Below, piece by piece: positions 23,470-35,468 of a stretch of 64,000 nucleotides of DNA. How positions within the stretch are numbered: position 1 is the stretch's first letter; each line of letters starts with the position of its first letter. This DNA is from Powellomyces hirtus (Eukaryota; Chytridiomycota; Chytridiomycetes; Spizellomycetales; Powellomycetaceae): NCBI GenBank assembly GCA_025526995.1, contig JAHLKG010000002.1:62001-126000 (forward strand), read 5' to 3'. Under the pieces are notes generated by a model that worked only from the letters and a program-made list of their open reading frames with translations, was not told the DNA's origin and did not search any database. Position numbers and translations under genes: made by a program.

Positions 23470-26379
23470 ATGAGGCAGGAGCCCATTTCGTTTGCCGCCT
23501 CGGCGCCGTCGGCCATGGACTTTCAGTTTGATTTTTTTGATGACACACGGATGGCAGCGACCGGGTTTGGCTCTTATGATCCGACCACCACGCCAGGCAA
23601 TGGCGAGCAGTGGCTCCAGGACTTTGTATCTTTGGACGCGTATTCCGAAGATGATGGGGGCGCCATGACGATGATGATGCAGCTTCCCGAGCAATCTGCA
23701 CAGTTGTTCCCATCAGCCCATCAGCAACCACCAGGCGGTCAGGAACAGCAGCAGTCGCTTCTCACACCCAAAGTCGAGACGATTTCTGCTGGCACAGCTG
23801 CAGCAACCACCCCACAATCGCCAAAGCCATCCGCGTTCTCCGCAGGCACAAGTGCTCCGGACTCTTCTTCTTCTTCGTCCCTTGCTTCCTCCTCCAAACG
23901 ACGCCAAGGACCCTCGCGACGATCCTCGGCGAAAAATCTGCACGAGTTTACAATATGCAGCAACTGCAGCACCGACAAGACATCGCTGTGGAGGCGAAAC
24001 GCCAATTCGGAGCCTTTATGCAATGCATGTGGCTTGTTTTTCAAACTGCATGGCATCGATCGTCCCATCAGCCTCAAGACGGACGTCATTCGTACTCGCA
24101 ACAGGGCTCGCGGACAGCCATTAAAGAACAAGCGCAAAGACAAGAACTCGGGACCGCTGAGACCGAGAGATGCGGGAATCGGTGGAGGGGGCACTGGCGG
24201 AACAGCTCCCAACTTGATCAGGAGCATGAGCAGTCCGAATCTACAGAACATGACCGGCGTCCATGGTGGGGCAGGCAGCGGCGGCGGCGGCAACAACGGC
24301 ATGCCAAGTGGGATCGCAGGCGGAATCGGAGGCGGATTCGGAGGCGGAATCGGAGGCGGAATTGGAGGGAGTACCGGCGACTTGGGCCGAATGCAGATGT
24401 CAAGGCAGCGGCATTCGCCGATTAGCGCAGGCCTCTCGACAGTTCCTGGCCCGCCTCGCTCGCAACTGACGGCAGGATTGAGGTCGGCCTCTGGTGCTGC
24501 CTTTTACCCGCAGCCACCGCAGCAGCAGCAGCAGCAGCAGCAATCGCAGATGGGGTCACTGCCACCTTCGCCTCTTCAGCAAGAGCAGCGTCTGCAGCAG
24601 CCATCACAACCTCAACTGCCGCAGCCTGCCTCATCCGCCCCGAATCCAGCTGCCCCGATGATGGTCCAGCAACCGTCATCTCGCGGGTTGTTTCAACAAA
24701 ACATCTCGGCCTCCCCAGTGGGATCCGTTGCCAGCCACCCAAACTCACTCCCCACGCAGTACTACCAACCGCCAACCTATCTATCAACATCGTTCCCGTC
24801 GCAACCCCGTCACGCTCACCCTCACAGCCAGCAAATGCAGCAACACCCGCAAAACGCATACCACCCATCGTACCAACGGCATTATACAGACCCGCCGTCG
24901 CACACCGGTTCGGAATCGACAACGCCGTCTCCGTCCCTCCCGCTGTCATCATCGTTCTCAGAGTCCAATGGGATGCCCATACCGATGGGTGGTGGTGGTG
25001 GTGACTTTGGTCAGATGCAACAACAACACCCGTGGCAGCAGCAGCCTGCTGCGCCATCTTCGGCGTCGCACTCGCTGTCGTCGAGCTATACGGGGCAAAC
25101 CTGGAGTCGACCGTCTTCGCCTGGACTTACCTTGCAGCAGCAGCAGCAGCAGCAGTTGCAACCCGGGACTGACTTGGCAATGGACGTTCAGCGTGTGCAG
25201 CAGCAGCAGCAGCAAATGATGCACCCGAACCTGCAAATTCCTTACCAACAGCAGCAACAGCAGCAGCAGCAGCCGCCCCAGGATCCACGATTGGGTGCAG
25301 GACTGAACATGTCGCTGAGCGCGGGTGCTTCCTCGGGCGGGCCGGCCATGAGTAGCAGCTGGGCGCCGACAAGCGAGTATATAAAACGCGCAGCGACCCC
25401 GGCCAGCAGTAGCAGTAGTAGCACTTTGAACACTGCCGTCAACCCCGAGATAAGCTTGCCGCAGCAGCAGCAGCAGCAACAACAACAACAGCAGCAGCAA
25501 CAGCAAATAATGTTCCCGCCGGCCAACAAACGCGCCCGGAAGGCTGTGGACGACAACGCGGATGCAGGATTGATGATGATGAGCTCTTCAATGCCGTCTT
25601 TGACCATACAGCATCATCCCCACCAGCAGCATCAGATCCCGTACGCTCACCAGTACAATGTGCAATCTAATCCTCAGCAGCAGCAGCAACAGCAACACAG
25701 TACCGATCCAGGGGCCATAGCCCAACATCAGCAACAGCAGTCAGACCAGCAACAACAGCACCAACCGGCTGCTGCTGCTGCTTCTGGTGCGCATGATGCA
25801 GCCAGTGCTGGCCATTACCTCGACATGAACTCGCTGTACCATCAGCTCCAGCACCTGATTGAACTGCAGCAACAGAACGGCCCTCCGACCAACTCGGCCA
25901 CCAGTAGCCTTCCAGCCGCCGGCGCATCACCTATCCCGGACATGCAGCAACACCAAAATCAACAACCACAGCAACCGCCGCCGGCGCATCACCATCCGCA
26001 CCAGCATCAACATCATCCGTACCACCACCAACAACCTCAACGACAACCCCAGCACGCCATGTCCTCCCCGCCCCACCACCCAGCAACCTTTGCCGCCGCA
26101 TCAGCGGGCGGGAACAGCACCAAACCCCCCGGCCCATACCGCCACGCCTCATTTCCCACCGCGGGGCCTCCACCTGGCGCCCCCACCCAACAACAGCAGC
26201 ACCATCCCTACCAGCACCAGCCCAGGGCCCAACCATCCCACCACTCGCACCACCCAGCAGCCATGACCCTCCCCACGACCCTGGGCGGAGGCGACGCGGA
26301 CGCGGAACTGAGGTCGATGATTGGAACCGGCGATCCGAGCGGGTTCCTCACGGAAGATCTCGTCGATCGCTGGAATTGA
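22537..26379 (+). CDS. areA: AreA/NIT2-like GATA transcription factor, glutamine-rich
   Basis: Single exon, 1280 aa from the ATG at 22537. The frame is open upstream but has no ATG there. Residues about 160-192 ([20 protein letters not shown], then ENMTWRL) match the AreA-type N-terminal domain DUF1752. One GATA zinc finger has Cys 474, 477, 495 and 498 (C-x2-C-x17-C-x2-C) and the typical [20 protein letters not shown], followed by a basic tail. This pairing is typical of the fungal global nitrogen regulators AreA, Nit2, Gln3 and Gaf1, which activate catabolic genes when preferred nitrogen runs out. The rest is low complexity: many polyglutamine runs (longest 15 at 25462-25506), Gly-rich and His/Pro-rich tracts. 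The role in nitrogen control is inferred from family. Confidence 0.88.
25462..25506 (+). repeat. Longest polyglutamine CAG/CAA tract (15 codons)
   Basis: Mixed CAG and CAA codons inside the GATA-factor gene. At least six other tracts of 5-10 Gln codons lie between 23430 and 25760. Confidence 0.95.
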
Positions 26380-27093
26380 GCGATGCGTGCGCGGAGAATG
26401 CGAGTTATCGGTGGGGCATACACACACACACACATGTATTTCACCGTTCCCTTCCCCCTGCGCATGCTTATCTGCTGATGCGGCCGTCCTGTTTATATAT
26501 ATATATTTATATATATTTGTATTTATCAATGTACTTGTATTAGCGTACCTATCAACCGGGCCACACCCGACAGAAGAGACCCGATCGCGCAGCCCCCGAA
26601 AGGTCAATAGTAGGAAGCGGGGCGGCCAACCCCACCCACCGCCCCAATTTACCGTTCGCTAACCCTAGATTGCATCTTGAGAGATGAACGCATAAGCAAA
26701 GGCAGTTCAGCCCCCCCGCCGCCCTTGCACACGTGCCTGCCTGCAGGGTGAGGCGATGCGGATGTGGGGCTTTTGAGCGGGGTTTCGTTTCGCGTGCGGG
26801 CTGTGCAGGGTGGGGGTTCCAGACTAGACCCGACACCAAGTCTTTTCTGTATGTCTGTGTATCGCACATCTGCAGTACCCTTTTATGAATGTTTTTCTCG
26901 GTGTGCGTGGACAGAAACCATTATTTTCGTGATATGTGTACAAAAAAAACAACAACGCAGAGAGGTCGAGAAAGAAACCGCGGGGCGGGGGGGGGGGGGG
27001 GGAAGAGTTCGTGTTCGTGTGTTCGGGGGGGATGGGTGTATATGGGTGCGCGAGGAAGAAAAGTGGCGGGTGGGGGGGGGGGGGAGGGGCTTT
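26380..27093. other. Convergent spacer between the GATA-factor and ARPC4 genes
   Basis: It holds a (CA)n run at about 26419-26434 and TA-rich repeats at about 26492-26525, then G-runs of 16 (26987-27002) and 13 (27072-27084). It contains both 3' flanks. No gene seen. Confidence 0.6.
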
Positions 27094-27856
27094 TTAGAAC
27101 TGTTGCAGGAACTAGGAGGTGTGTGATGGAGGGAGGGTGGTGAGTCAATTGGGGGAGTGTGTGTTTGTGACGGGGGGGGGGGGGGGGGTTCACGTTCACG
27201 TACCGATTCGGCGACGATGCGGGCTCTAGCATTCAAGCACAGTTTCATTTCGCTAATCTCCTTGTCGACCTCCTCCATAAACTGGATGACGAAATCCACG
27301 AGTTTGTGTTTGTACATTGTTTCGGTGTGGGTGTTGGTGATGAGGAAGGAGATGTCGTAGCCGGGGACGGGTTTGCGGCGGAGGATAAAGAAATTCTCGG
27401 CGCGCATCATGAGGAAGCGGGTGAATTTGTGGCAGAGGATGCGCTCGATTTCGTCGGCTTGTTTGATGGAGATGGAGATGCGGACCGAGTTGACTGAGGC
27501 TTCAATCAGGACCCGTTCGTTTTCGTTGCGTGAGATGAGGACGGGGGTGAGGAGGACTTCGGGGGTGGCGCTGCGGGAGGAGAGAAAAGGCGGGGGATGT
27601 GAGTTTGCGGGCTGCTTGAAACCACGTTCGGAGGTTATGTGTGAGGGCAAAGGAGAGTGGGGGGGGGGGTTGGGGTTCGCTGGGGGTTTGCTCTCTCTCT
27701 CTCTCTCTCGCTCGTCCAAACGCACCGAGCTTCAATTTCCGGCTTGTTGTGGCGTTCGACGACCTGCGATGAAAAGTTCTCGAGACACAGCGCTGCGGTG
27801 ACTGTTGACCGCACGGCAGAGAGATACGGGCGGAGTGTGTTTGACTGTGGGGGCAT
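27094..27856 (-). CDS. ARPC4: Actin-related protein 2/3 complex subunit 4 (ARPC4, p20)
   Basis: Core subunit of Arp2/3, which nucleates branched actin filaments. Exons 27856-27726, 27570-27204 and 27111-27094 give 171 aa (human 168). It is nearly identical to the family throughout: [58 protein letters not shown] and [20 protein letters not shown]. The last exon is only 18 nt and encodes FLQQF and the stop, matching the conserved FLKNF end. The intron before it contains 17-G and 13-G runs (27172-27188 and 27072-27084 flank the exon). The start at 27856 gives a few extra residues before NTLRPYL; a short upstream exon cannot be ruled out. Confidence 0.95.
27172..27188. repeat. 17-nt G homopolymer in the second ARPC4 intron
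   Basis: One of several G or C runs of 13-17 nt in this window (also 18263, 19043, 26987, 27072, 28403, 29836 and 34570). All are non-coding. Confidence 0.9.
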
Positions 27857-28401
27857 CAGAAGGGCGATAGAAGGGGTGCGTCAGAAAATGCGTGGGGCAA
27901 ATGGTCGTGCTTCATTCCGCGGCGGGGGCGTCTACAATTGTAACGCCTTTTTCTCTCTCCCGTAATGTATTTCTTTTCTTCCTCCCCCTTCCACTGTATA
28001 TGTGCAATCGTAACATGCCGTTGTCACATATCTCTTTGCCGGACATTTCACCGGGGTCGTTCTATTCTGTAGCTGCATCTTATGCGCCACGTATGGAAGA
28101 CGCGCGCGGGCAGATGCAAAAGCGTGTGAAGGCGACTCACCATGATGTGTGTGCGGGTGCGGGGGTCGTGTGAGCGGGTGCGGCGGGTGGAGCGTTTTTC
28201 TCTGTGGTGGGCGGTGGGGTGGATTGTTTTTCTCTGTTGTGGGCGGTGGGGTGGGCGCTTGGCGGATGATGGTGGACGAGGAGAAGGGTGGAATCGCGGG
28301 TTGGGTTTGGAGCTGCAACACGTCACACGCCGTTCGCTTCATGCCATCTCGACATTGACAGAGAATACAAATAAAAAGTAGATTGGTATAACACACACCC
28401 C

Positions 28402-28433
<32 letters not shown>

Positions 28434-28442
28434 ACACATACA
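27857..28442. promoter_or_regulatory. Divergent intergenic region ARPC4/M20
   Basis: A 586-bp promoter region between divergent start codons. It ends with a 17-C run (28403-28419) followed by a (CA)n run that abuts the M20 start codon. No ORF seen here is credible. Confidence 0.5.
28403..28440. repeat. C17 run joined to a (CA)n microsatellite, just upstream of a start codon
   Basis: The C run occupies 28403-28419 and the CA repeat 28419-28440. The ATG of the M20 gene is at 28443, so the repeat sits in the leader or core promoter. Confidence 0.9.
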
Positions 28443-29828
28443 ATGTCGCAAGAACCACCCGTGTACGCCCTCCTCCGCACCCTCGTCTCGATCCGCTCCA
28501 CCACTCTTGCCGAGTCCGCCGCCTGCTCGGCTCTCGGGGCGCACCTGCAGTCTCTGGGGTGGACGGTGCATGAACAGCGGATCCCATCCTCCTCCCCGGC
28601 GCGACACAACCTGTATGCATTCCGCGGCGGGTCGCCCGAGCACCCGCGGAGGACGGTGAAGGTGGTGCTGAATTCGCATGTGGATACGGTGCCCCCGCAT
28701 ATTGAATTGTCGGAGGACGAGGATAATTTTTACGGGAGGGGAACGTGTGATGCAAAGGGGAGTGTGGCGGCGCAGATATGTGCGGTTACGGAGTTGTTGG
28801 AGGAAGGGGTGGTGCGAGATGAGGATGTTGGGTAGGCCACCCTCTCGAAACTGTTTTCCAACACTCCCCAACTGTCACTCACCCCCTTGATCACTTTTCC
28901 CCCCGCGGCAGCCTGCTATATGTTGTTGGAGAAGAGACTGATCATATTGGGATGAAAGTCGCCGACGAACTCGCACTATCTACATCGTACCTGCTTGTCG
29001 GCGAACCGACCGAGATGCAGCTCGCCAAGGGCCACAAGGGGATGATCAAGGCCGATATTGTCGTTAAAGGGGTGGCGGGGCATAGCGGATACCCTGAGCG
29101 CGGCAAATCTGCCAATGCACATCTTGTGGAGATTTTGCATGAGTTGCAGAATACGGTATGAAAGAGGGGATGAGCGTTATGATTTTTGCTTGGATGGATG
29201 TCTCGCCGATGTTATGGGATTTCTCACATTGATTTCCACGTTGCCTCCATTCTCGTAGACATGGCCAACCTCTGACCGCCTCGGCGATACAACCTTCAAC
29301 ATTGGGATTATCCAGGGCGGAGTCGCCGCCAACGTGATCCCCGCCGACGCCCGCGCCGACATCTCCTTCCGCGTGTCCACCTCGACCGCCGAGGTCCAGG
29401 ACCAGCTGCAGCGCATCGTGGAGCGCAAACGACCCGGCCATGACTGCGAGGTGGAGTTGATTGTTCGAGGCGCTTTGGACCCCGTCCCGTGTGTCACGGT
29501 GGATGTGGGTGCGCCGACGTTTGTGGCCCGCTATTTTACGGGTATGGATGATTGGAATGTGCAAATGATGGCGATAGGCTTTTTGGATACATTGCCAGTC
29601 CGTCCCCAAGTCTCCTCCACTCACGAACCCGTTATTTCCCTTTAAAAAAAACCCCCCACAGACATCCCGTATCTCCACGGTTCCCACAAAGCCCTCCTCT
29701 TTGGACCTGGGTCCATCACCGTCGCCCACGCCACCAACGAATTCGTGCCGAAAAAAGAACTCGTGGAAGCCGTGGCTGTCATTAAAAACATCATCAAGAA
29801 GCTGCTTGTCGATGATGTCGTAGAGTGA
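28443..29828 (+). CDS. M20-family metallohydrolase (acetylornithine deacetylase/ArgE-like)
   Basis: Zinc-dependent amidohydrolase or peptidase. Exons 28443-28831, 28912-29155, 29259-29541 and 29662-29828 give 360 aa. Metal and catalytic residues are all recognisable: NSHVDTV (His79, Asp81), GTCDAKGS (Asp103), VVGEETD (Glu137/138), VGEPTE (Glu161) and the C-terminal His in VAHATNEF. The dimerisation lid lies between, with KGVAGHSGYPERGKSANAH. It resembles the fungal proteins annotated as ArgE/DapE-like deacetylases; fungi usually make ornithine by acetyl transfer, so the true substrate is uncertain. No signal peptide is seen, so cytosolic location is likely. Confidence 0.88.
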
Positions 29829-30345
29829 ACCACCACCCCCCCCCCCCCCCTTTCACAGCTCACGTGACAACAGACAAGAAAAAGAAATGGACCGAGAGTA
29901 CCCTGAGCGACAAGCGGACGGTGTTTTTCCCAAATACTGGGCATCGTCGAACACCCCGTGGCTTATTGATGGATTGTTTGGGATTGACATGGATGTAACA
30001 TACTTGCTGATGTAGATAGCTGCGTTTATGTTAGAATGTTCCTCTCTGGGCGTGAACCTCTGTCTATTATATGACTTAAATAACCGAAACTACTTGTATG
30101 GATAGCAGTTTGTGGGGTTGTGTTCGTTGACAGTGTGGCGCGGACCACGGGCTTACGGCAGCTGTCAATCGGGAAAGCGCCCCATTCCATTCTCCCATTC
30201 CCCACTGCTCATTCCCACATATCCCCAAACACCGCATCCTACAGCGCCTATTGCCCATCTCTCACTCATCTCCCCAACAACCACACAAAACGTCACAACC
30301 GCAGAAGAAAGAAACATCCAAAACACCCCCGCACAGGAATACCAA
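29829..30345. other. Intergenic region M20-chromodomain gene
   Basis: A 517-bp gap between two plus-strand genes. A 15-C run (29836-29850) starts 8 bp after the M20 stop. The frame of the chromodomain gene is open upstream to about 30112 but without a better start. Confidence 0.55.
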
Positions 30346-32182
30346 ATGACCTCTCTCCTCGGGCATCCGCGCCAACGGTCTCTGCACGGCACGCTCTGCC
30401 GGATTTTGTCGGGGGACGAGTCCGAGTCGGACGACGGGTCGATCGATGCTGCATTCCATCACTACAAGCGACTCAAGTTTTGCGACGGGGCGTGGATGTC
30501 GGGTGCGGAGCGGGCGGTGGCGGCTTTGGCGCGGAGGAAGGAGGCGGTGAGGATGGAGGTTGCGGTTTCGGTGTGCGAGGAGACGAGTGAGGATGATGTG
30601 GAGGCTGTGGTTGCGTCGGTACAGCAGCGACAAGTACAAAAGCGACAACAGGAGGGGCTGCAGAGGATGCAGGTTGCGGTTTCGGTGGGCTCGGATACCA
30701 GTGAGGATGATGTGGAGGCTGTGGTTGGGCCAGTACAGCAGCAACAACAGGAGTGGCTGCAGAGGATGCAGATTAGGGTGGGCGAGGATACCAGTGAGGA
30801 TGACATGGAGGCTGTGACTGAGCCGCTTCAAGAGCAGCAGGTTATGGTCTCGGTGTGCGATGATAATAGTGACGATGATGTGGAGGCTGTGATTGAGCCG
30901 CTTCAACAGCAGCACCAGCAGCAGGAACATCGAACCGAGCCAGTCATGGAGGAGACTGACGGTGGTGATAAAATGCAAGAGGAATGTGGGAATGTCATGG
31001 TCGAGCATGAGGAGCACGGAGCAGGAAACAACACACTTCCCAAACCTATCCTTATCGACGACTCTGATGAGGACACAGCTGCTGTCTATACCAATTTGCA
31101 TGTAAGCAGAAAAATCACAGCGGAGCTGCATGTGACATAACATTGGACTACTATTGACGTGGCTCTCTCCCACACGCAGACGCTCCTCACCACCAAATCA
31201 ATAGACGCAATCGACATACATTCTGACGAGGAGAGGGAGCGGGATGTAGCATCGGTAGACTGCTCGGACACCGATGACAGCGAATCTTATTTCCCGAACC
31301 CCGATTTCATCCAGCAAGACGCCGTTACTCCCCCCGCTCCCACTACACCACAGGAAATCACAGAGTCGATGGTGCTAGCAGCCCCTGCTATTCCAGAAAC
31401 GGAGCAGAGTAAACCTGCGGGTAGCATGGACGTGACGCCCATTACCCCACACGCACATTCAGAGCGGGAACGCGGACTACGGCTTTTTCAGCTCGCTGAT
31501 GATACGGCTTCTGTCTCCATCACACCCCGCTCTACAACAAACCCCACCCCGGAAGCTTGGGTATCCCCTTCTCCGCCACCTCCGGAGCTTCGGGCGCCAC
31601 CCGTGCCTCTGTATGACTTTACGATTCCGGCTAGTGAGCGAGTAAAGGTTCGTACCCTTCTTGCACTCGATGGTCTCCAACGTGGCTGCTAAAATCCAGT
31701 ATCGTTCCTTCCAGCTACAGAAACGCAAAGCGGCTGAGACACCGCGAGTCCCGTTTACCATTGAAAAATGTGTACACAAATCGCACCGCAAAAAGTCTGC
31801 AAAATCGTCCAAGCCGTCCGAAGACGACGGGATCTATGAAGTTGACACGATTCTCAACGTCCGCCGGGCCCATGCTCCGACGTCGACATTCATTCCACCC
31901 CGCTCTTGGCCGTTTTTGACTGAACACACCCCCGTCGACAAGGAATACCTGATTGCCTGGAAACACTACCCGGACGAGGCTGACAACACGTGGGAACCCG
32001 AGGCCAATGTGGAGGATGCGTACTTGCGTCTGAAGGAGTTTTGGGCGAGACGCCGCTTGGCGCGACGGAGTTGGGGCGTGGTTGCGTGGGCGGCGCGCGC
32101 AGCTCGGGCGTTCAAACGCAACCGTGGAGGGAGGAATCGCCGCTTGAGGACATCCCCCGCGCGCAAACACATAGTCAGATAG
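30346..32182 (+). CDS. Chromodomain protein with a row of SUMO-interaction-like motifs
   Basis: Exons 30346-31101, 31180-31641 and 31700-32182 give 566 aa. The C-terminal chromodomain (about 452-521) starts IYEVDTILNV, has an insertion of about 25 residues, and continues KEYLIAWKHYPDEADNTWEP with the aromatic cage residues of methyl-lysine readers present. A basic tail follows, likely nuclear. The N-terminal exon carries four imperfect repeats of the type VAVSVCEETSEDDVEAVV (about 70-90, 109-127, 141-157, 166-182). Three further short hydrophobic cores are each followed by acidic/Ser residues: CRILSGDESESDD, PILIDDSDED and IDAIDIHSDEE. These look like SUMO-interaction motifs; SUMO binding is inference. 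The donor of exon 2 may be 31642 or 31648. Confidence 0.78.
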
Positions 32183-32385
32183 CTTTAGTGACGTACAGAA
32201 ATGACGTATCGGTTTTGGCACTTTCCATGCCCCTGACTTGATGTCATGGGGGTATGGAGATTTGATTAAAGTACATGTACAAATTAGCGAAATGGACGGA
32301 TGGCCCTCGCCATGACTCGAGAAATAAAAAAATAAAAACCGGTTCTGCGGTGCTCGTTCTTCCCTTTTCTTGTTTGCATTGATTA

Positions 32386-34850
32386 TCATGAACCTCCTCC
32401 ATCATCCCATGCCCCACCACCCGCACTCACAGCCACCCTCCCGCCACCCTCGGTTCCAAAACCTCCTCGCTCACCAGCACCCAGGGCGTCCCAACTATCT
32501 GGTCCCGCATCGTCCCCTATATCTACCACCCGGCCCTCGTACCCCGCCACACCGTACGGATACGATCCCATATCGTCCCTACTATCGTCCTGCTGCATCA
32601 TGTGGCTCCGTTGTTGTTGTTGATCTTGCTGTTGCTGTTGTTGGGAATGTGATGGCGCTTCGGCAAAGTCACCCCCGTTCTTGCCTACGAGCGATACCCC
32701 GTTCATTCGCGCGAATAGTAGCCGCATCACTTTTTCTTTGTCGGCCCAAGAGAGGTCGGAGAGTTCGATTTTGGTCGGTGGGGCCGTGACGGCGGTTGTG
32801 GTGGGAGGGAGACTGGGTAGGTTGGGTAGACTGGGGTCGCCGCCAGGCATTAGGACGGATGCTGGTGGATTGCCCTTGGAGGGTGTGGTTGGGGGGAGGT
32901 TCTTGGCTGCCAGGATCTGGAAGATACACCAACAATGGGAGGAGATATGAGAAGCAGACTAGAGCGGCAACATCTCTCAAAACACCAAACAACACCACCA
33001 CCAACTCACAGCCTTCATCCTCCGATTGTACTCGGCCACCTTCTCCCTCCTCTCCCGATCCCTCTCCTCTCTAATCTCTGCGCGCACATGATCCAACGCA
33101 TCCATGAAGAACTTTTCCAAATCCGTGCGCTGGTCCAAGATATGTTGCGCCAACCGTTTAATGTGCCGAGTTTCTTTGGTTTTGCGCGAGAGCGAGGATT
33201 GGAGCTTGGCAGCGAGGGATTTGACCGCGTCGAGTTCGGTGCGCGCGAGAGAGGAGAAGAGGGTCCGTTCGTGCGTGAATTCGCGGACAACGTGGGAGAG
33301 AGTGTGTTCGAGAGAGTGGATTTTGAGGCGGAGGTCTTTGATCTGGGGAAAAGTAAAAAGGGACGAGAGATCACCGGTTTGAACGTGTCCCACATCCTTC
33401 TCTTTATGAGGCAAATTCCTACCTCCTTAGCCTGCTGCTTAGCCTGCATGATTTTCTCCTTGACAATCACATCATGCAGATTCTTCTCCTCCAGCAGTTG
33501 GCGGTTAGTGTTGGCGAGCTCCAGGTTGGTTTTTGTCATTTCTTCGCCCTCAGCGACGTGGTATCGCAGGGCTTCGGAGATGCGGATGTTTTGCCGAAAC
33601 ACTTCTTTCTCGGTTTCTCCAAGGTTCGCTACAGCTTCCTTGCAGAAACAAAAAGTGTTTGTAAGAGACGGAGATGATGCATTCTCGTTGACTTGCGCTG
33701 TACTTTGTGAGCTTTGGTCGCCAACTCGCTGATCTTGCGGTTGACTTCTTTCTGCAGCCGGATCTTTTCCTCAAAGAACTTGCGCTCCATTCTCGCAACT
33801 GTCTCACTGTGTCGCCGTTCCGTGTCCGCCATCAACTGTTTTTGCGCTTCGAGTTCTTTGATGAGGTCATGCCTTTTTTTCTGAGAAGCGAATCAAGATG
33901 CAGATGGGTGGTTCAGTAAAGCGTGAGAGAGAAAACAGGAGAGGTGAGGGAGCGCTTACTCGGAAATCTTTGATGACGGAGAATTCTTGTTGCATGACGT
34001 TGCAAGCAGCTTCCTTTTCTGTCACTAACGCACTCATATCTAACCCAAAGCAAAGAACACGACATCAAACAAATCAGCCTACACTCTTCCCCCTTTCAAT
34101 TAATGTCTTGCTGGCCAGTGTGTAGTATATACCAGAGATCTTCCGTTGAAAACTCTCCACAACATTGTCCCTCTCCTCCCGTGCACGCTGCGCCTCGTCT
34201 TCCATCTGCTGCCGGAGCTCTTTGATGCGCATTTCGCGTTTTTCATTTTCGCGATGGAGTGCCGCAATGACTTCCAGCTATGGGGAACATTGGATGTATG
34301 GTTTAGCTCAGGAAAGGTGAAAAGAAATCTATAAGATGAGAGAATGGAAAGGAGGCCTTGCACGGCACTCAACTGCATCTTTTTCTTGCTGCTGGCACGA
34401 TTCTTGCAGGTCTTCGTTTGTGTGCACTCTAAGGGAAGTCCATGGCGAGATGTAAGCCCGTTGTCACGCAACTTAGCAAACGCTGTGCAGGCACTCACAG
34501 TCCTGTCATCCGTTCCCGATACGAGTCCAACGACTTTGTCGTAGCTGACAGCCTATAATCCGCATGCAAGGGGGGGGGGGGGGGGGCATTTAAACGCCGA
34601 TCCGACGACTAGGAAATCACACAGGTTCCCTCCATTCCCTGCCCGGCCACACCTACGTCTGCTCCAGAATATATTCTTTCACCGGAACGAGATCTCCATT
34701 GGCGTTCATGGCCATGTCTTTGGGTATCGCCGGCGCTTTCTTCTTCCCGCCCTTCTTCTTCTTCCCGCCCCGCGATTTAGACCGTCCGCTGCCGCCAGTG
34801 GTTGAGTCGGACGTTTTAACGCTGCGCCCGCGTTCGGGCGAGGACGCCAT
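32386..34850 (-). CDS. BBOF1: BBOF1-like basal-body-orientation factor (coiled coil)
   Basis: Coiled-coil protein of centrioles and basal bodies, needed in animals to keep motile cilia oriented. Nine exons: 34850-34657, 34552-34499, 34428-34374, 34277-34133, 34039-33960, 33880-33704, 33638-33423, 33342-33010 and 32916-32386, giving 594 aa. The Lys-rich start (GGKKKKGGKKKAP) is like the family. Diagnostic blocks are MERKFFEEKIRLQKEVNRKI, ELATKAHKEAVANLGETEKE, VIVKEKIMQAKQQ and RLAQHILDQRTDLEKFFMDA. The last exon adds a Pro-, Gln- and Gly-rich tail of unknown role. The phases of all eight introns agree. The family is restricted to ciliated lineages. Confidence 0.88.
34570..34586. repeat. 17-nt G homopolymer in the first BBOF1 intron
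   Basis: Non-coding G run lying close to the acceptor side of the first intron of the minus-strand gene. Confidence 0.9.
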
Positions 34851-35468
34851 GGTTAACGGTGGCAAGCGCGGGTTGAGGTGTCAGTGGGAGGAAAGGTGGG
34901 TTCGACGGCGGGGTGTGCTGTCAATGCAGCGCTGAAAACGAAAGTGTCCGGAGCGGAGGTCGGGAACACGTCAGCATGGGTGGCTTGGCACAAACGGAAG
35001 GTGTGGCTTGCTAAAATGGATGAGGACCGTAGGCCGTAATCCCTACTGACATTTTTCTACATTTCGCTCCAAGGCACCATACAAACGACCTTACGCCATT
35101 CTAACAGTGTAGAATCGACTCTGGCGAGTAGGAATATCGCCTTTTCCTTCCATTTGGTCAGGTATTGGCTGAGGTATGCTCAAACACGCGTTTTTGAACG
35201 TGTTCTACACAGCATCTGCCATACCCAGGTGCTCTGTGTGTGTGAAGATCACACTTGTACCGTGTGTTCGATGTGCAAAATCTGCCCAGATATCTGCGCG
35301 TTACTCCTGTCATCGTACTTTCCTGCATCTATGTGGAGCTTGATTTGAACCATGCAATCTTTACATGCTTTCTCATCATAGAAAGCGCCGGGTGCGGCGT
35401 CAAAAGATCTTGTGCTATTCACCAAATGACAAGCTAGTGCAAATCAGAGGAATCACGTCCCATTCTGA
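34851..35468. other. Intergenic region BBOF1-DHX40
   Basis: About 0.6 kb holding the BBOF1 promoter and the helicase 3' flank. AACACG at about 35183 and CGTGTT at about 35199 form a small hairpin. A plus-strand frame around 35215-35300 happens to be Cys-rich but has no ATG at its front. Confidence 0.55.

Noticed and set aside
35154..35348. Cys-rich plus-strand frame (nine Cys within 27 residues), metallothionein-like at first sight
   Set aside because: It begins without ATG, has no supported upstream exon and ends in unrelated residues; probably chance.
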